Counted from the stretch's first letter, positions 15,811-23,090 are shown. The stretch: 32,638 nt of DNA from Gemmatimonadota bacterium (GCA_026706845.1 JAPOXY010000180.1:1-32638), one strand, 5' to 3'. The notes: generated by a model not told the origin, from the sequence alone. Numbers and translations: made by a program.

Positions 15811-16839
15811 ATGCGCATACAAAACTACTGGCGGTACCCGGGGTGTGGGCCGCATGCGGCGGCGTATCTCGGAGACGGTTTGGTAGCTGCACCGTCAAAA
15901 TACGGCAATCGCATCACGTTCTGGAATGTGAGTGACATCGAACGCCCTGAACTGGTTGCGGACTTGCCGGACCGCTCCGATTGCCAGTCAGTCGCCTTCT
16001 GCAACGGATATCTGATGGTGGGCAGTGATCGCGGGATCGAAAGCATGCGCTTCTCGAAGGCGGATCTCGTCCCCATCGACTGCAGCGCATTTGCCCCGGA
16101 AGTCAACGATTTTGAAGTGGCTGCCGACACGGTACTCGCCGTCAGCAAGCGAAACGTCATCAAAGTTGTACGCGTTGAGGACGATGGCCAACTGACTGAA
16201 ATCGGCGTGCGCGAAGATGTGCTCGCCCGCTGCCATGGGGCAAGCCATGAAGGATCCCTGGTTGGCGTGACGGGATTCAGAGGAGATGGCAGGGTAGAGA
16301 CCCCTCTCGGCCTTTTTCCGGACGCTGTGGATGAGGATGGACGATTCACCGATCCAGGCGGCTGGACGCTTGCCAACGGAGGTGAGCCTTCGAGGTGGTA
16401 TATGAACATTTCGAACCGCATTATCCTGTACCGGAAGCGCGCCTATGTAGCAACTGGTATTTCAAGGATCCAGGATCCCAGGAGGGAATGGTTGCTGGAT
16501 CCATCGGTCACAGTTCTCAATGTGGCGCATCCCGATGCCCCGGAGTTCCTGGGCAATTACCCCTGTACTGGTTCCGCGACCTGTACGGGGCTTTATCTCG
16601 ACCGGGACCGTGCGTGCTTGATCGTCGGATCCGGGAATATTGTGCGCCGCTTTGACATCGATGGCGACCTTTTGCACGAAACCGATAGGCTTGCGTTTCC
16701 CTACGGAGATTTTGGCGACGGATATCCCAGGGCCCCGACGATCCACGATGTGTGCAAGACCGATTTGATCTGTGACGGTCTGCCCGTTTTTTTCGCCGGT
16801 GCTCAGGCGACCGACGATCTATACCTCTTCACGGTTTGA
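15811..16839 (+). CDS. LVIVD-like beta-propeller protein
   Basis: This is a 342-residue protein built of LVIVD-type propeller repeats: RITFWNVSDIERPELVADL, DRGIESMRF, and TVLNVAHPDAPEFLGNY show the typical strand-turn-strand with a P-E-L or P-E-F end. Function is unknown; such propellers are often found in carbohydrate and sulfatase clusters. The ATG at 15811 has a GGGGGT site and is 26 bases after the preceding gene. The frame is unusual because it continues for 37 further sense codons after the TGA at 16837-16839 (see the next entry). No signal peptide is visible. Confidence 0.65.
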   Translation: MRIQNYWRYPGCGPHAAAYLGDGLVAAPSKYGNRITFWNVSDIERPELVADLPDRSDCQSVAFCNGYLMVGSDRGIESMRFSKADLVPIDCSAFAPEVNDFEVAADTVLAVSKRNVIKVVRVEDDGQLTEIGVREDVLARCHGASHEGSLVGVTGFRGDGRVETPLGLFPDAVDEDGRFTDPGGWTLANGGEPSRWYMNISNRIILYRKRAYVATGISRIQDPRREWLLDPSVTVLNVAHPDAPEFLGNYPCTGSATCTGLYLDRDRACLIVGSGNIVRRFDIDGDLLHETDRLAFPYGDFGDGYPRAPTIHDVCKTDLICDGLPVFFAGAQATDDLYLFTV

Positions 16840-16953
16840 GTAGAATGGGCATTCTCGAATCTGAAAGCGGAGAAGGGTTTTTTGATCGAAACACAGGCGT
16901 CCGAAAAAGAAGAGGTCGCTTCTATTGTGAACTGGCTTGCGGGGATCGCGTGA
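16840..16953 (+). other. In-frame protein-like extension after the propeller TGA
   Basis: Directly after the TGA of the propeller gene the same frame stays open for 37 codons to a TGA at 16951. The predicted peptide (VEWAFSNLKAEKGFLIETQ..., then SEKEEVASIVNWLAGIA) looks like a normal amphipathic protein C-terminus rather than random translation. It has no start codon or ribosome site of its own. It could be the tail of a lost gene, or of a longer propeller protein interrupted by the TGA. The rest of the gap to 16983 holds only the ribosome site of the next gene. Confidence 0.35.
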
Positions 16954-16983
16954 CCTGATGGCTATTTTTTATGGGAGGCCCGT

Positions 16984-18213
16984 ATGAGACAGCTTGAAAA
17001 TGGGTTGAGTGAACGGACGCTGGCTTTTGAGCCTGGTTTTGAGGTGCACGGTGAGGTGGTGTGTCGCACGTTTCAGCCGTCGTATGTCGTCACGCGCAAC
17101 GGCGTGTTGATCGCCTTTTGTCAGGGCAGGTTGCGCGGCGGTCGCGACGACGATCCAAAGGTGATTCTGACGAGCAGGAGCAGCGATTGGGGCGCGACGT
17201 GGTCGCCAGCGAGGGCTGTTTCGGGACGGATCACCCACTACGCGGTGTCTGCGTATCTTTCCGAACGAGATGGACGCGAGCGCGTGTCCGTTCTGTCTAT
17301 GGTTGATTTGCGGGGTACGGAGAATATTTACGACAAGGACTATGGCGAGATGCGGGCGCAGTCCGGTATCGATATCGACGCCGTGGGGCGCGATACGCCT
17401 ATGGTTCTTTGCCGGTTTGATTCGGATGATGATGGCGATACCTGGACTATGGAGACGTTGCTCGGGGACCGGTCGCCTCTGAATCACCGCTATTCCGATG
17501 GGACGCTGATTATGTTCAATGCGGTGGGGCAGGTTCACGCGATTTCTGAAGGTCCATATCGGGGGCGGTTCGTTCTGGGCGGACCTGTTACTGTGGTGCC
17601 CGAGGGAGAGGCCGTTACGAATTATTTTCGCAACCATCCCCAGTCCGGTTCTGCCGTTATCTACAGCGATGATCAGGGCGAGACCTGGCGCGTGGATGGC
17701 TTTATTACGGATTATCTTGCCAATGAAGCTTCCGCTGTGTCGGTTAACCGCGGTGAGGAATTGTTGCTCGTTCGCAGGCTGAATTCGCGCGGTATGCTCG
17801 AATCCCACACCCCTCTCGCGGATGTGCGTCCCGGTCCTGTGCAGCGCATTGCCCATACTTCGACGGATTGTGGCAAGACGTGGTCCAGGCCCTTTCTCGT
17901 CGATATCAGTGGGGTGCTCTGCCACGGCACACTTGCCCGGGGCGGGAGGCGTCTGCTCTTTTCTATTCCCAATGGCTCCGGTCTGCCCGAATCCGAGCGG
18001 CAGCACGCCACAGAGCGCCAGCGCGGTGCGATCTATTTTAGTGACGACGAAGGTCAGACATGGCGCCACAAGGTTATCGAGCCGAAGACTTTCTCGTACA
18101 GTACCGTTGGTCCTCTCAATGAATCCCAGTATATCACGCTCTACGCATGCAGTTCCATGGGGCAGGAGGGCGTCGGGTGTCGGGTGTTTGAAGATGCGTG
18201 GCTGGATGCTTAG
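16984..18213 (+). CDS. Sialidase-fold protein with five Asp boxes
   Basis: This is a 409-residue six-bladed-propeller protein of the sialidase/BNR-repeat group. Five Asp boxes of the form SxDxGxTW are visible at 66-73, 147-154, 228-235, 293-300 and 353-360. The N-terminal QPSYVVTRNGVLIAFCQGR segment resembles the arginine-rich active-site entry of exo-sialidases, but the usual RIP motif reads QPS, so the substrate may not be a sialic acid. No signal peptide is seen. The ATG at 16984 has a strong GGGAGG ribosome site. The PhyH gene follows 20 bases later in the same direction. It probably acts as a glycosidase in the sulfatase cluster. Confidence 0.8.
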   Translation: MRQLENGLSERTLAFEPGFEVHGEVVCRTFQPSYVVTRNGVLIAFCQGRLRGGRDDDPKVILTSRSSDWGATWSPARAVSGRITHYAVSAYLSERDGRERVSVLSMVDLRGTENIYDKDYGEMRAQSGIDIDAVGRDTPMVLCRFDSDDDGDTWTMETLLGDRSPLNHRYSDGTLIMFNAVGQVHAISEGPYRGRFVLGGPVTVVPEGEAVTNYFRNHPQSGSAVIYSDDQGETWRVDGFITDYLANEASAVSVNRGEELLLVRRLNSRGMLESHTPLADVRPGPVQRIAHTSTDCGKTWSRPFLVDISGVLCHGTLARGGRRLLFSIPNGSGLPESERQHATERQRGAIYFSDDEGQTWRHKVIEPKTFSYSTVGPLNESQYITLYACSSMGQEGVGCRVFEDAWLDA

Positions 18214-18233
18214 AAGGATATAGGGGGTATGTT

Positions 18234-19007
18234 ATGATTGGCGAATCTGAAATTTCACAATTTGAAGAGGTCGGAGCGGTCACTATCGATACGCCTTTTA
18301 GCAAAGCGCGGTTAGATAGCGTTTCGAGGGTTTTTGATCGGATGCTGCCGTTTGAAGGCCCGGAAGATGGGAAATCGGCCCAGTATCGTGTGGGGCAACG
18401 GTATTTTCTCGAGCCTGAATTGCTGGATCTGATCCAGGATCCGTTTTTGGAAGCTGTGGCGAAAAAGACATTGGGGGCCGATGCTGTGCACTTTTTTAAT
18501 GCGTTTATTGTCACTTCCTATCCACAGCCTGGCGCAATATTCAGTTTTTCCGAACATGTGGATATTAAATATAGCCTGTCAGACCTGGATGCTACACCCA
18601 AACAGATGCTTTGCAGTTGTCTGCTCTGGTTGAGCGATGTGACGGAAAAACGGGCACCTCTCATGTACCGACCCGGTAGCCACCGTTTGATTGCAGAGGA
18701 TGTGGAAAAGCATGGGACTTATATTCAGAATCCAGTCCCATTTCGAGATCTTCCCGAGATGCCTTTTGCAGATCCGGTTCCTTTGCTCGCAAAGGCGGGG
18801 CAGATGACGGTTTGCACCACGGCCCTGGTCCACGGCGCGTCTATCAATATTGATACGTTTCCCCGGAAGGTAATGTTTATTGTGTTTAAGCCCGCAGGAT
18901 ATACCATTGATGCTAACATGAAAAGCATAGAAGTCCGAGAACAATATTATCGCGAGTTGAGAAATCATTTGCGTGAAGATCGATTGGGCATTCTCAAAAT
19001 GAACTGA
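18234..19007 (+). CDS. Phytanoyl-CoA-dioxygenase (PhyH) family protein, canonical HxD
   Basis: This is a 257-residue Fe(II)/2-oxoglutarate-dependent oxygenase. The iron-binding residues His108-x-Asp110 (SEHVDIKYS), the distal His200 (ALVHGAS) and Arg211, 11 residues on, form the complete facial triad and 2-oxoglutarate site, so it should be an active hydroxylase. The substrate is unknown. The ATG at 18234 was chosen over an upstream GTG/ATG because the domain starts there; the AGGATATAGGGGG region is a plausible ribosome site. Its stop lies inside repeat R1 (19004-19048). Confidence 0.85.
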   Translation: MIGESEISQFEEVGAVTIDTPFSKARLDSVSRVFDRMLPFEGPEDGKSAQYRVGQRYFLEPELLDLIQDPFLEAVAKKTLGADAVHFFNAFIVTSYPQPGAIFSFSEHVDIKYSLSDLDATPKQMLCSCLLWLSDVTEKRAPLMYRPGSHRLIAEDVEKHGTYIQNPVPFRDLPEMPFADPVPLLAKAGQMTVCTTALVHGASINIDTFPRKVMFIVFKPAGYTIDANMKSIEVREQYYRELRNHLREDRLGILKMN

Positions 19008-19048
19008 TCTTCCTCGTGCTCTCATTTGGCTTTCGATGATGCAGCGTT
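19004..19048. repeat. Direct repeat R1, copy 1
   Basis: The first 28 bases (CTGATCTTCCTCGTGCTCTC, continuing to 19031) are identical to 20977-21004, and 40 of 45 bases match to 21021. On the minus strand it encodes the ending SSKAK-stop, almost the same as the C-terminus (SSRAK) of the protein at 20995-21630. So it is a remnant of the 3' end of a second copy of that gene. The rest of that copy has been replaced by the PhyH gene that follows. Confidence 0.85.
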
Positions 19049-19060
19049 ATCCAACGAGTG

Positions 19061-19873
19061 CTACATATCCCACCTTGCCAATTCCATCCACCGCGTCATC
19101 TCTTTTTGTGCTTCATTAAATCGTTCGCGGATCTCTGGCGGAAGACATCTGTGGTATCCATTTGGCGGCTCGCGCATCATCACATTATAGTGTGCGTGTG
19201 TGTAGTTGAAATACAGATTGGATCGCACTGGCTCTGTGGTCTTGGGCAGTCCATTGTGGATGACGGTCTCGGAAAAGAGTAAGACATCGCCTGCCTTGCC
19301 CGTTACTGCGACGGCACCCGGAAGATCCAATCCCTGATATTCCTGCCAGCTCAGATCAAAATTGCTCTTGTGTGAACCCGGTACAGCCACCACGCACCCG
19401 TCTTCGGATCCATTATCTGTTAAAAAATATACGGTATTGAGCATTCGAGAGCGAATATCGCCGTTTCGATAACTGTAATCCGTCGTTGGCACGCCGCGAT
19501 GCCATCCCCCCTGTTGCGCGCCCTTGAATTTAGAAATCGACCAGGTGTTGATGAGTTGTGGTTCGCCCATAAATGCCTTCAGATAAGGCACGACTTTCGG
19601 ATGTGCGATCATCAGGTCAAAAACGGGATCAAGCCGTAAGAGACCGTTCAAACGGATCTGCAATTCTCGACTCTTATCACAGGTTGGTAGTGGTTTTGGT
19701 CTGCCAAAAGTGGGTGCAGAAGCCATCCACTCATCTTTGTATGTCCGGCTTTCCAAATCAGACAGGACATTCAGAGTGGTTTCACATTCTTCGGGTGTCA
19801 ATACGTTGCGCAGGATCAGAAAGCCACTCAGGTCAAAATGGAACCGGTGTTCGATTGGTATATTATCTGCCAT
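19061..19873 (-). CDS. PhyH-family oxygenase with HxG motif (halogenase-like iron site)
   Basis: This is a 270-residue PhyH-family protein. The distal His206 (TVIHNGL) and Arg217 keep the family spacing of 11, as in the two other PhyH proteins of this window. The proximal motif reads His125-Arg-Gly127 (GGWHRGVPTTD), so the aspartate that would bind iron is replaced by glycine. In known Fe(II)/2-oxoglutarate halogenases (SyrB2 with HxA, WelO5 with HxG) this replacement opens a site for a halide. An alternative is that a nearby Asp (132) serves as ligand. The ATG at 19873 has an AGGAGC ribosome site; an ATG 24 bases upstream is less likely. It lies alone on the minus strand between repeats R1 and R2. 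Confidence 0.8.
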   Translation of the reverse strand: MADNIPIEHRFHFDLSGFLILRNVLTPEECETTLNVLSDLESRTYKDEWMASAPTFGRPKPLPTCDKSRELQIRLNGLLRLDPVFDLMIAHPKVVPYLKAFMGEPQLINTWSISKFKGAQQGGWHRGVPTTDYSYRNGDIRSRMLNTVYFLTDNGSEDGCVVAVPGSHKSNFDLSWQEYQGLDLPGAVAVTGKAGDVLLFSETVIHNGLPKTTEPVRSNLYFNYTHAHYNVMMREPPNGYHRCLPPEIRERFNEAQKEMTRWMELARWDM

Positions 19874-20219
19874 ATTTGATGCTCCTGTTATCTTCATTTC
19901 AAGCCGAACAACAAGCGAACGTATAGAACGATTGAAAAATCTAAATAAATGTAGCTTTGTGAACCAATGGCTGCAAGATGAATTTCCACAACTACAGGCT
20001 TGATATTATGCTTAAAAAGTTAGATTTTTATTGCTAAGGATAAATTCTCGGGATATTTTTGTGCTCATTTCTGTTCCCAATCTGCCTGTTGTCATTGAAT
20101 TTGTGCGTGCTGCCAATCACCGAAACCATCTTCGAACCCTTTTTGTCTGAGAAGACGAAGGTGCTCAGTTTTTACCACTTTATGAGCTCACGGCTTGGAG
20201 TCTTGGATGTCCGGATCAG
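19874..20219. other. Gap between PhyH and HTH genes, with a possible gene scrap
   Basis: This stretch of 346 bases carries no complete gene. On the plus strand, 19905-20006 reads as a protein-like tail (…LKNLNKCSFVNQWLQDEFPQ, then LQA and stop) with no start codon, which may be the end of a lost gene. Repeat R2 copy 1 lies at 20075-20136. From 20151 the frame of the following HTH gene is already open. Confidence 0.4.
20075..20136. repeat. Direct repeat R2, copy 1
   Basis: These 62 bases match 21638-21699 without gaps, with 5 differences. In copy 2 the element is the shared upstream region of the divergent cyclotransferase-fold and acetyltransferase genes. Here it lies upstream of the HTH gene and of the PhyH gene. 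Confidence 0.85.
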
Positions 20220-20753
20220 TTGATTGCCACTGCACAGGTCGTTGATGATGAGCTTTTTGTCGTGGCTTGTGACCATACCCTGTTCAGAGTTGGCTTTGAA
20301 GAAATGCCAGCACTCAAGCGTATTCCAGAAGAACAGCGTTCTTCATTTACTCTCTCCAGCGAAGGCAGTTATATTCACTGGCCTGAGGCTGATGTACATA
20401 TCGACCTGGATGTTGTTCGCTACCTGAAAGATGATATGTGGCGGGAGAAAAAGGATCGGGAAAGATTGATGTCTGACATTCGGTTCGGGGAGGCGGTTGC
20501 CGCATTTCGAAAACAATGCGGGCTTAGGCAAGCCGATATTCATGGCCTTTCGGAACGCCAGGTGCGCAGGATCGAAAAGGGAGAACGGACAAAGGTGGAT
20601 ACGCTGGGGATTCTGGCAAGAAGTCACGGATTGTCCCTGAAAGCATATCTGGATAAAATCGCCGAAATACTTTCTGAAGGTGGTGAGGTTATCTCCAAGG
20701 TCTCGACCTCGATTCCGCAAGACACCATAGACTTAAGTGGGGAGCAGATATGA
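20220..20753 (+). CDS. XRE-type HTH protein with DUF2442-like N-terminus, possibly 5'-truncated
   Basis: This is a protein of about 177 residues. The C-terminal part (about 90-148) is an XRE-type DNA-binding domain (FGEAVAAFRKQCGLRQADI, ERQVRRIEKGERT, then TLGILARSHGLSL). The N-terminal part (YIHWPEADVHIDLDVVRYL) resembles DUF2442-type proteins. No ATG or clear ribosome site marks the start; TTG at 20220 is the nearest candidate. The frame is open and protein-like from 20151, just after repeat R2, so the original N-terminus may have been lost when R2 was put in place. It overlaps the next gene by four bases (ATGA), a coupled pair typical of toxin-antitoxin-like regulators. Confidence 0.7.
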   Translation: MIATAQVVDDELFVVACDHTLFRVGFEEMPALKRIPEEQRSSFTLSSEGSYIHWPEADVHIDLDVVRYLKDDMWREKKDRERLMSDIRFGEAVAAFRKQCGLRQADIHGLSERQVRRIEKGERTKVDTLGILARSHGLSLKAYLDKIAEILSEGGEVISKVSTSIPQDTIDLSGEQI

Positions 20754-20947
20754 TCAAAAATGAGAGACAATATCGGATCACCAAGGCCCAGATGAGAAAG
20801 TTTGAGGGCGCTTTGGCGGAGCTGGCTCAAACTAAAGATAAGAATATTCATCCTCTACTTCAGAAAGCTCATCAGGATGCATTGCGAAGTCAATATGAGG
20901 AACTCCGTATGCAGTTGGAGGAATACGACGCGCTTGTAGGAAGGTAA
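20750..20947 (+). CDS. Small coiled-coil protein paired with the HTH gene
   Basis: This is a 65-residue, highly charged helical protein starting MIKNERQYRITKAQ, a start I recognise from a widespread group of small proteins found next to XRE regulators, but without a known function. The second half (DALRSQYEELRMQLEEYDAL) is a probable coiled coil. Its ATG overlaps the HTH stop. In the usual arrangement the small gene comes first; here the order is reversed. A 16-base palindrome (GATGTTC, 2-base spacer, GAACATC, 20952-20967) follows the stop. Confidence 0.65.
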   Translation: MIKNERQYRITKAQMRKFEGALAELAQTKDKNIHPLLQKAHQDALRSQYEELRMQLEEYDALVGR

Positions 20948-20976
20948 GCGCGATGTTCTCGAACATCTTTCACTTG

Positions 20977-21021
20977 CTGATCTTCCTCGTGCTCTCATTT
21001 GGCTCTTGATGACCCAGCATT
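20977..21021. repeat. Direct repeat R1, copy 2
   Basis: It matches 19004-19048 at 40 of 45 bases. Here the element is the intact 3' end of the cyclotransferase-fold gene on the minus strand plus its downstream flank. Confidence 0.85.
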
Positions 21022-21630
21022 TTCTTTCAACAGGTTGATTTGCGAGGACAGGGCTTCTTCGAGATTTTTTGCGTTCATCCGCTGTAGAATCTCCTGTTCG
21101 TATGCGGGCATGAGAGGCGTTTGAATACCGTTTGCTTTTGCATTGATCAGGTAGCTAATGCCATCTCGTCCCTGGTCTTTCTTTTTTAAGCTGACGCTTT
21201 GAATAGCCAGCTTTGCCAGGTGTGCTGGTGTCAAGGGTTGGATATTAGCGGCAATTCGGGCGTAATAAACCACATTGATGCCCTTGAAATTTTCCAGCGG
21301 TTCCGCGTACACCTTATTATCACCGGGGTTTGCATGGGGTTGGTAAATTTTTCGAGTGTCAAAACAGTTCGTTTCCCGGCGCCAGAGCATATTTTTAGCT
21401 TCAGTTTCAGATATGCCGTCTCTTAATATTAGGATAACGCCTTTAACAGAAGCACCACCCTCGGCGACCGGAACTAAAGTGGGTGCATAATTGCGGCTTC
21501 GGCTCTTCCGGGCGAATTCAACCATAAATGGCGTATTGAAATCTTTGATTTTTGCAGCCGTGTTCGGGCCAAGTTCTGGACCTGGATTGTCTATTAGAGA
21601 ACCGTAGGCCAGAATACCGATTCGTTTCAT
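20995..21630 (-). CDS. Gamma-glutamylcyclotransferase-fold protein
   Basis: This is a 211-residue protein with the signature YGSL motif (residues 9-12, GILAYGSLIDNPG) of the gamma-glutamylcyclotransferase/AIG2 fold, whose members cyclise gamma-glutamyl amines to 5-oxoproline. The rest (MVEFARKSRSR, GVILILRDGISETEAKNML) is consistent, but the protein is longer than the usual 110-150 residues and its substrate is unknown. ATG at 21630 has only a weak GGGAT site. It is transcribed away from the acetyltransferase gene across R2 copy 2. A second, largely deleted copy once existed at 19.0 kb (see R1). Confidence 0.7.
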   Translation of the reverse strand: MKRIGILAYGSLIDNPGPELGPNTAAKIKDFNTPFMVEFARKSRSRNYAPTLVPVAEGGASVKGVILILRDGISETEAKNMLWRRETNCFDTRKIYQPHANPGDNKVYAEPLENFKGINVVYYARIAANIQPLTPAHLAKLAIQSVSLKKKDQGRDGISYLINAKANGIQTPLMPAYEQEILQRMNAKNLEEALSSQINLLKENAGSSRAK

Positions 21631-21637
21631 GTTCAGA

Positions 21638-21699
21638 TCCCAATCTGTCTGTTGTGACTGAATTTGTGCGTGCTGCCAATTACCGAAACCATCTCCGAA
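21638..21699. repeat. Direct repeat R2, copy 2
   Basis: This 62-base element matches 20075-20136 with 5 differences. It occupies the whole intergenic region between the divergent cyclotransferase-fold and acetyltransferase genes, so it should contain their promoters; I see no clear -35/-10 pair. Confidence 0.85.
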
Positions 21700-21700
21700 T

Positions 21701-22270
21701 ATGAAAACAGACCAATTTCCATCGAAAGTCCCATCCTTCCCAATTGGATCTTATAACCTGCGCGGAATAAAACCCGAGGACGCACGCTCTCTCTACCATT
21801 TTATGTCTGATAAAGAGGTAACCCAATTTACAAGCTTACATGCAGAAACGCTTGAAGAGGTCCAATCATGGATTGAACTTATGATTGAGCAGTTTGAAAA
21901 GAAACAATCGATTTATTGGGTTATAACCGAGGATAATCGTGCCATTGGTCGATGTCACTATATTTATCTCGAGGCTACACATTCAAGAGCCGAAATTGGA
22001 TACTACCTCGCAAAAGAGTACTGGGGCTGCGGAATTATGACAAATGCTGTCGCTGCAATTGTAGAATACGGTTTTGAACACCTCAAATTGAATCGAATCG
22101 AAGCAAGGTCAATTTCCAGGAATTATGGTTCTACACGCGTCCTTGAAAAAGTCGGTTTTTCAAAAGAAGGTACACTGAGGCAACATACTTTTAGAGCCGG
22201 TGAGTTTTTCGATGTTGAGGTGTTTTCGTTTTTAAATGCAGATTGGCAACAATCGAGGAACCCTTTATAG
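21701..22270 (+). CDS. GNAT acetyltransferase, RimJ/RimL type
   Basis: This is a 189-residue N-acetyltransferase of the Acetyltransf_3 group, which transfers acetyl from acetyl-CoA to a protein N-terminus or small amine. Characteristic segments are IGYYLAKEYWGCGIMTNAV (CoA-binding loop; the usual RxxGxG/A reads YWGCGI), LNRIEARSISRNYGSTRVLEKVGF, and the EGTLRQHTF ending strand. The ATG at 21701 follows R2 by one base and has no ribosome site, so it may be translated from a leaderless or very short leader message. It is the last gene before the tRNA. Confidence 0.85.
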   Translation: MKTDQFPSKVPSFPIGSYNLRGIKPEDARSLYHFMSDKEVTQFTSLHAETLEEVQSWIELMIEQFEKKQSIYWVITEDNRAIGRCHYIYLEATHSRAEIGYYLAKEYWGCGIMTNAVAAIVEYGFEHLKLNRIEARSISRNYGSTRVLEKVGFSKEGTLRQHTFRAGEFFDVEVFSFLNADWQQSRNPL

Positions 22271-22354
22271 CACAAGACTGAGACTGAGGATCGACACTTC
22301 TGGATAGTTTGAGAAATCTCTGCTCAATCTCTATTAATTTTGGACACGACACTA

Positions 22355-22392
22355 AAGAAAAATGGGTTGCGCATAAATTAGCGTAACCCATT
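22355..22392 (-). terminator. Terminator of tRNA-Val
   Basis: AATGGGTTGCGC (22361-22372) pairs with GCGTAACCCATT (22381-22392) except for one mismatch, with an 8-base loop, and on the minus strand the stem is followed by a run of U. It lies 8 bases after the tRNA CCA end. Confidence 0.8.
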
Positions 22393-22400
22393 GTTTTTAA

Positions 22401-22477
22401 TGGTGGGCGATACTGGACTTGAACCAGTGACCTCTTGCATGTCAAGCAAGCACTCTAACCACCTGAGCTAATCGCCC
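22401..22477 (-). tRNA. tRNA-Val (GAC anticodon)
   Basis: The minus strand folds as a complete 77-base tRNA with encoded CCA. The acceptor stem GGGCGAT pairs with ATCGCCC, the anticodon stem CTTGC pairs with GCAAG around the loop TTGACAT (anticodon GAC, valine), and the T arm is ACTGG-TTCAAGT-CCAGT. A terminator follows. Its 3' end is repeated at 11108-11143. Confidence 0.95.
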
Positions 22478-22835
22478 ACCCAATTTAATTATTGTTTTTA
22501 TGAGTTTCTGGAATGCTCTTTTTGAGGCCGTTTCTACAAAATCCGGAGATGTGTCCTCTAATTTTCCCGGAGAGTAGTATGTCCGTCCTCATTGGGTTTG
22601 AAATGTATATGAACCGAAGTCGAATGTCAAACGAAAAGGCGTCAAGGCCCAAAACTCTCTCTACAGATATTTTATATCGTTCATTTGGTCAATTGGTAGA
22701 TTTTAGGTCCGGATTTTGTATCTTGGATGTGTACAATAACATGAGTATATTTTGTTCTAACTGGACTTGAACCGTTTTAGTGGATAACTTATCTCTTTTA
22801 GAGAAAGGAATTCAGAAACGGAGGGAAAGTGAAAG
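22478..22835. other. Non-coding gap between tRNA-Val and DUF433 gene
   Basis: This stretch of 358 bases has no gene I can support. A 35-base element at 22762-22796 is repeated at 26206-26240. An open frame at 22513-22770 has no ribosome site and no protein-like pattern. Confidence 0.5.
22762..22796. repeat. 35-base direct repeat, left copy
   Basis: It matches 26206-26240 at 29 of 35 bases without gaps (TGGACTTGA at the start, ATCTCT at the end). The two copies flank the DUF433, pectate lyase and sulfatase genes. Confidence 0.65.
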
Positions 22836-23090
22836 ATGGATGAAAAAAAACTCTTGGAACGAATTACGATCAACCCGAAGATCTTTAGGGGTAAGCCTAT
22901 TGTTCGAGGGCGTCGGCTTGCCGTTGAACATGTCCTTGGCATGCTCGCAGCAGGGGATACCCCCGAGGTGCTGCTTAAAGGTTATCCCTGGCTGACACAT
23001 GAAGATATTCAGGCCTGCCTCCTGTATGCCCGAAAGGTGATTGGGCACGAGCGTGTTGAACCAATCCGACCTGCTTCTGCGGAAGTGTGA
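22836..23090 (+). CDS. DUF433 antitoxin-like protein
   Basis: This is an 84-residue DUF433 protein. The pattern ITINPKIFRGKPIVRGRRL (conserved GKPxxxGxR) and the YPWLTHEDIQACLLYA helix are diagnostic. DUF433 proteins are usually antitoxins encoded directly before a DUF5615 PIN-like toxin. No such toxin follows: 34 bases after the stop comes a terminator, then the pectate lyase. It is therefore an orphan antitoxin, or a remnant of a pair. The ATG at 22836 has a GGAGGG ribosome site. Confidence 0.9.
   Translation: MDEKKLLERITINPKIFRGKPIVRGRRLAVEHVLGMLAAGDTPEVLLKGYPWLTHEDIQACLLYARKVIGHERVEPIRPASAEV

Noticed and set aside
16837-16839. TGA read as selenocysteine, joining the propeller frame to its extension
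   Set aside because: No SECIS-like hairpin is seen after it and no selenoprotein family is involved; a normal stop with a remnant downstream is simpler.
16969-18069. 366-codon minus-strand frame opposite the sialidase-like gene
   Set aside because: Mirrors the Asp-box gene; no start signal or domain.
20952-20967. Palindrome GATGTTC-TC-GAACATC as a LexA box
   Set aside because: The half-sites are in the reverse order to the Gram-positive-type GAAC-N4-GTTC box, and it lies after a gene end, so a stem in the message or another operator is as likely.
22513-22770. 85-codon plus-strand frame after the tRNA
   Set aside because: No ribosome site, no protein-like pattern and no family; contains part of the 35-base repeat.
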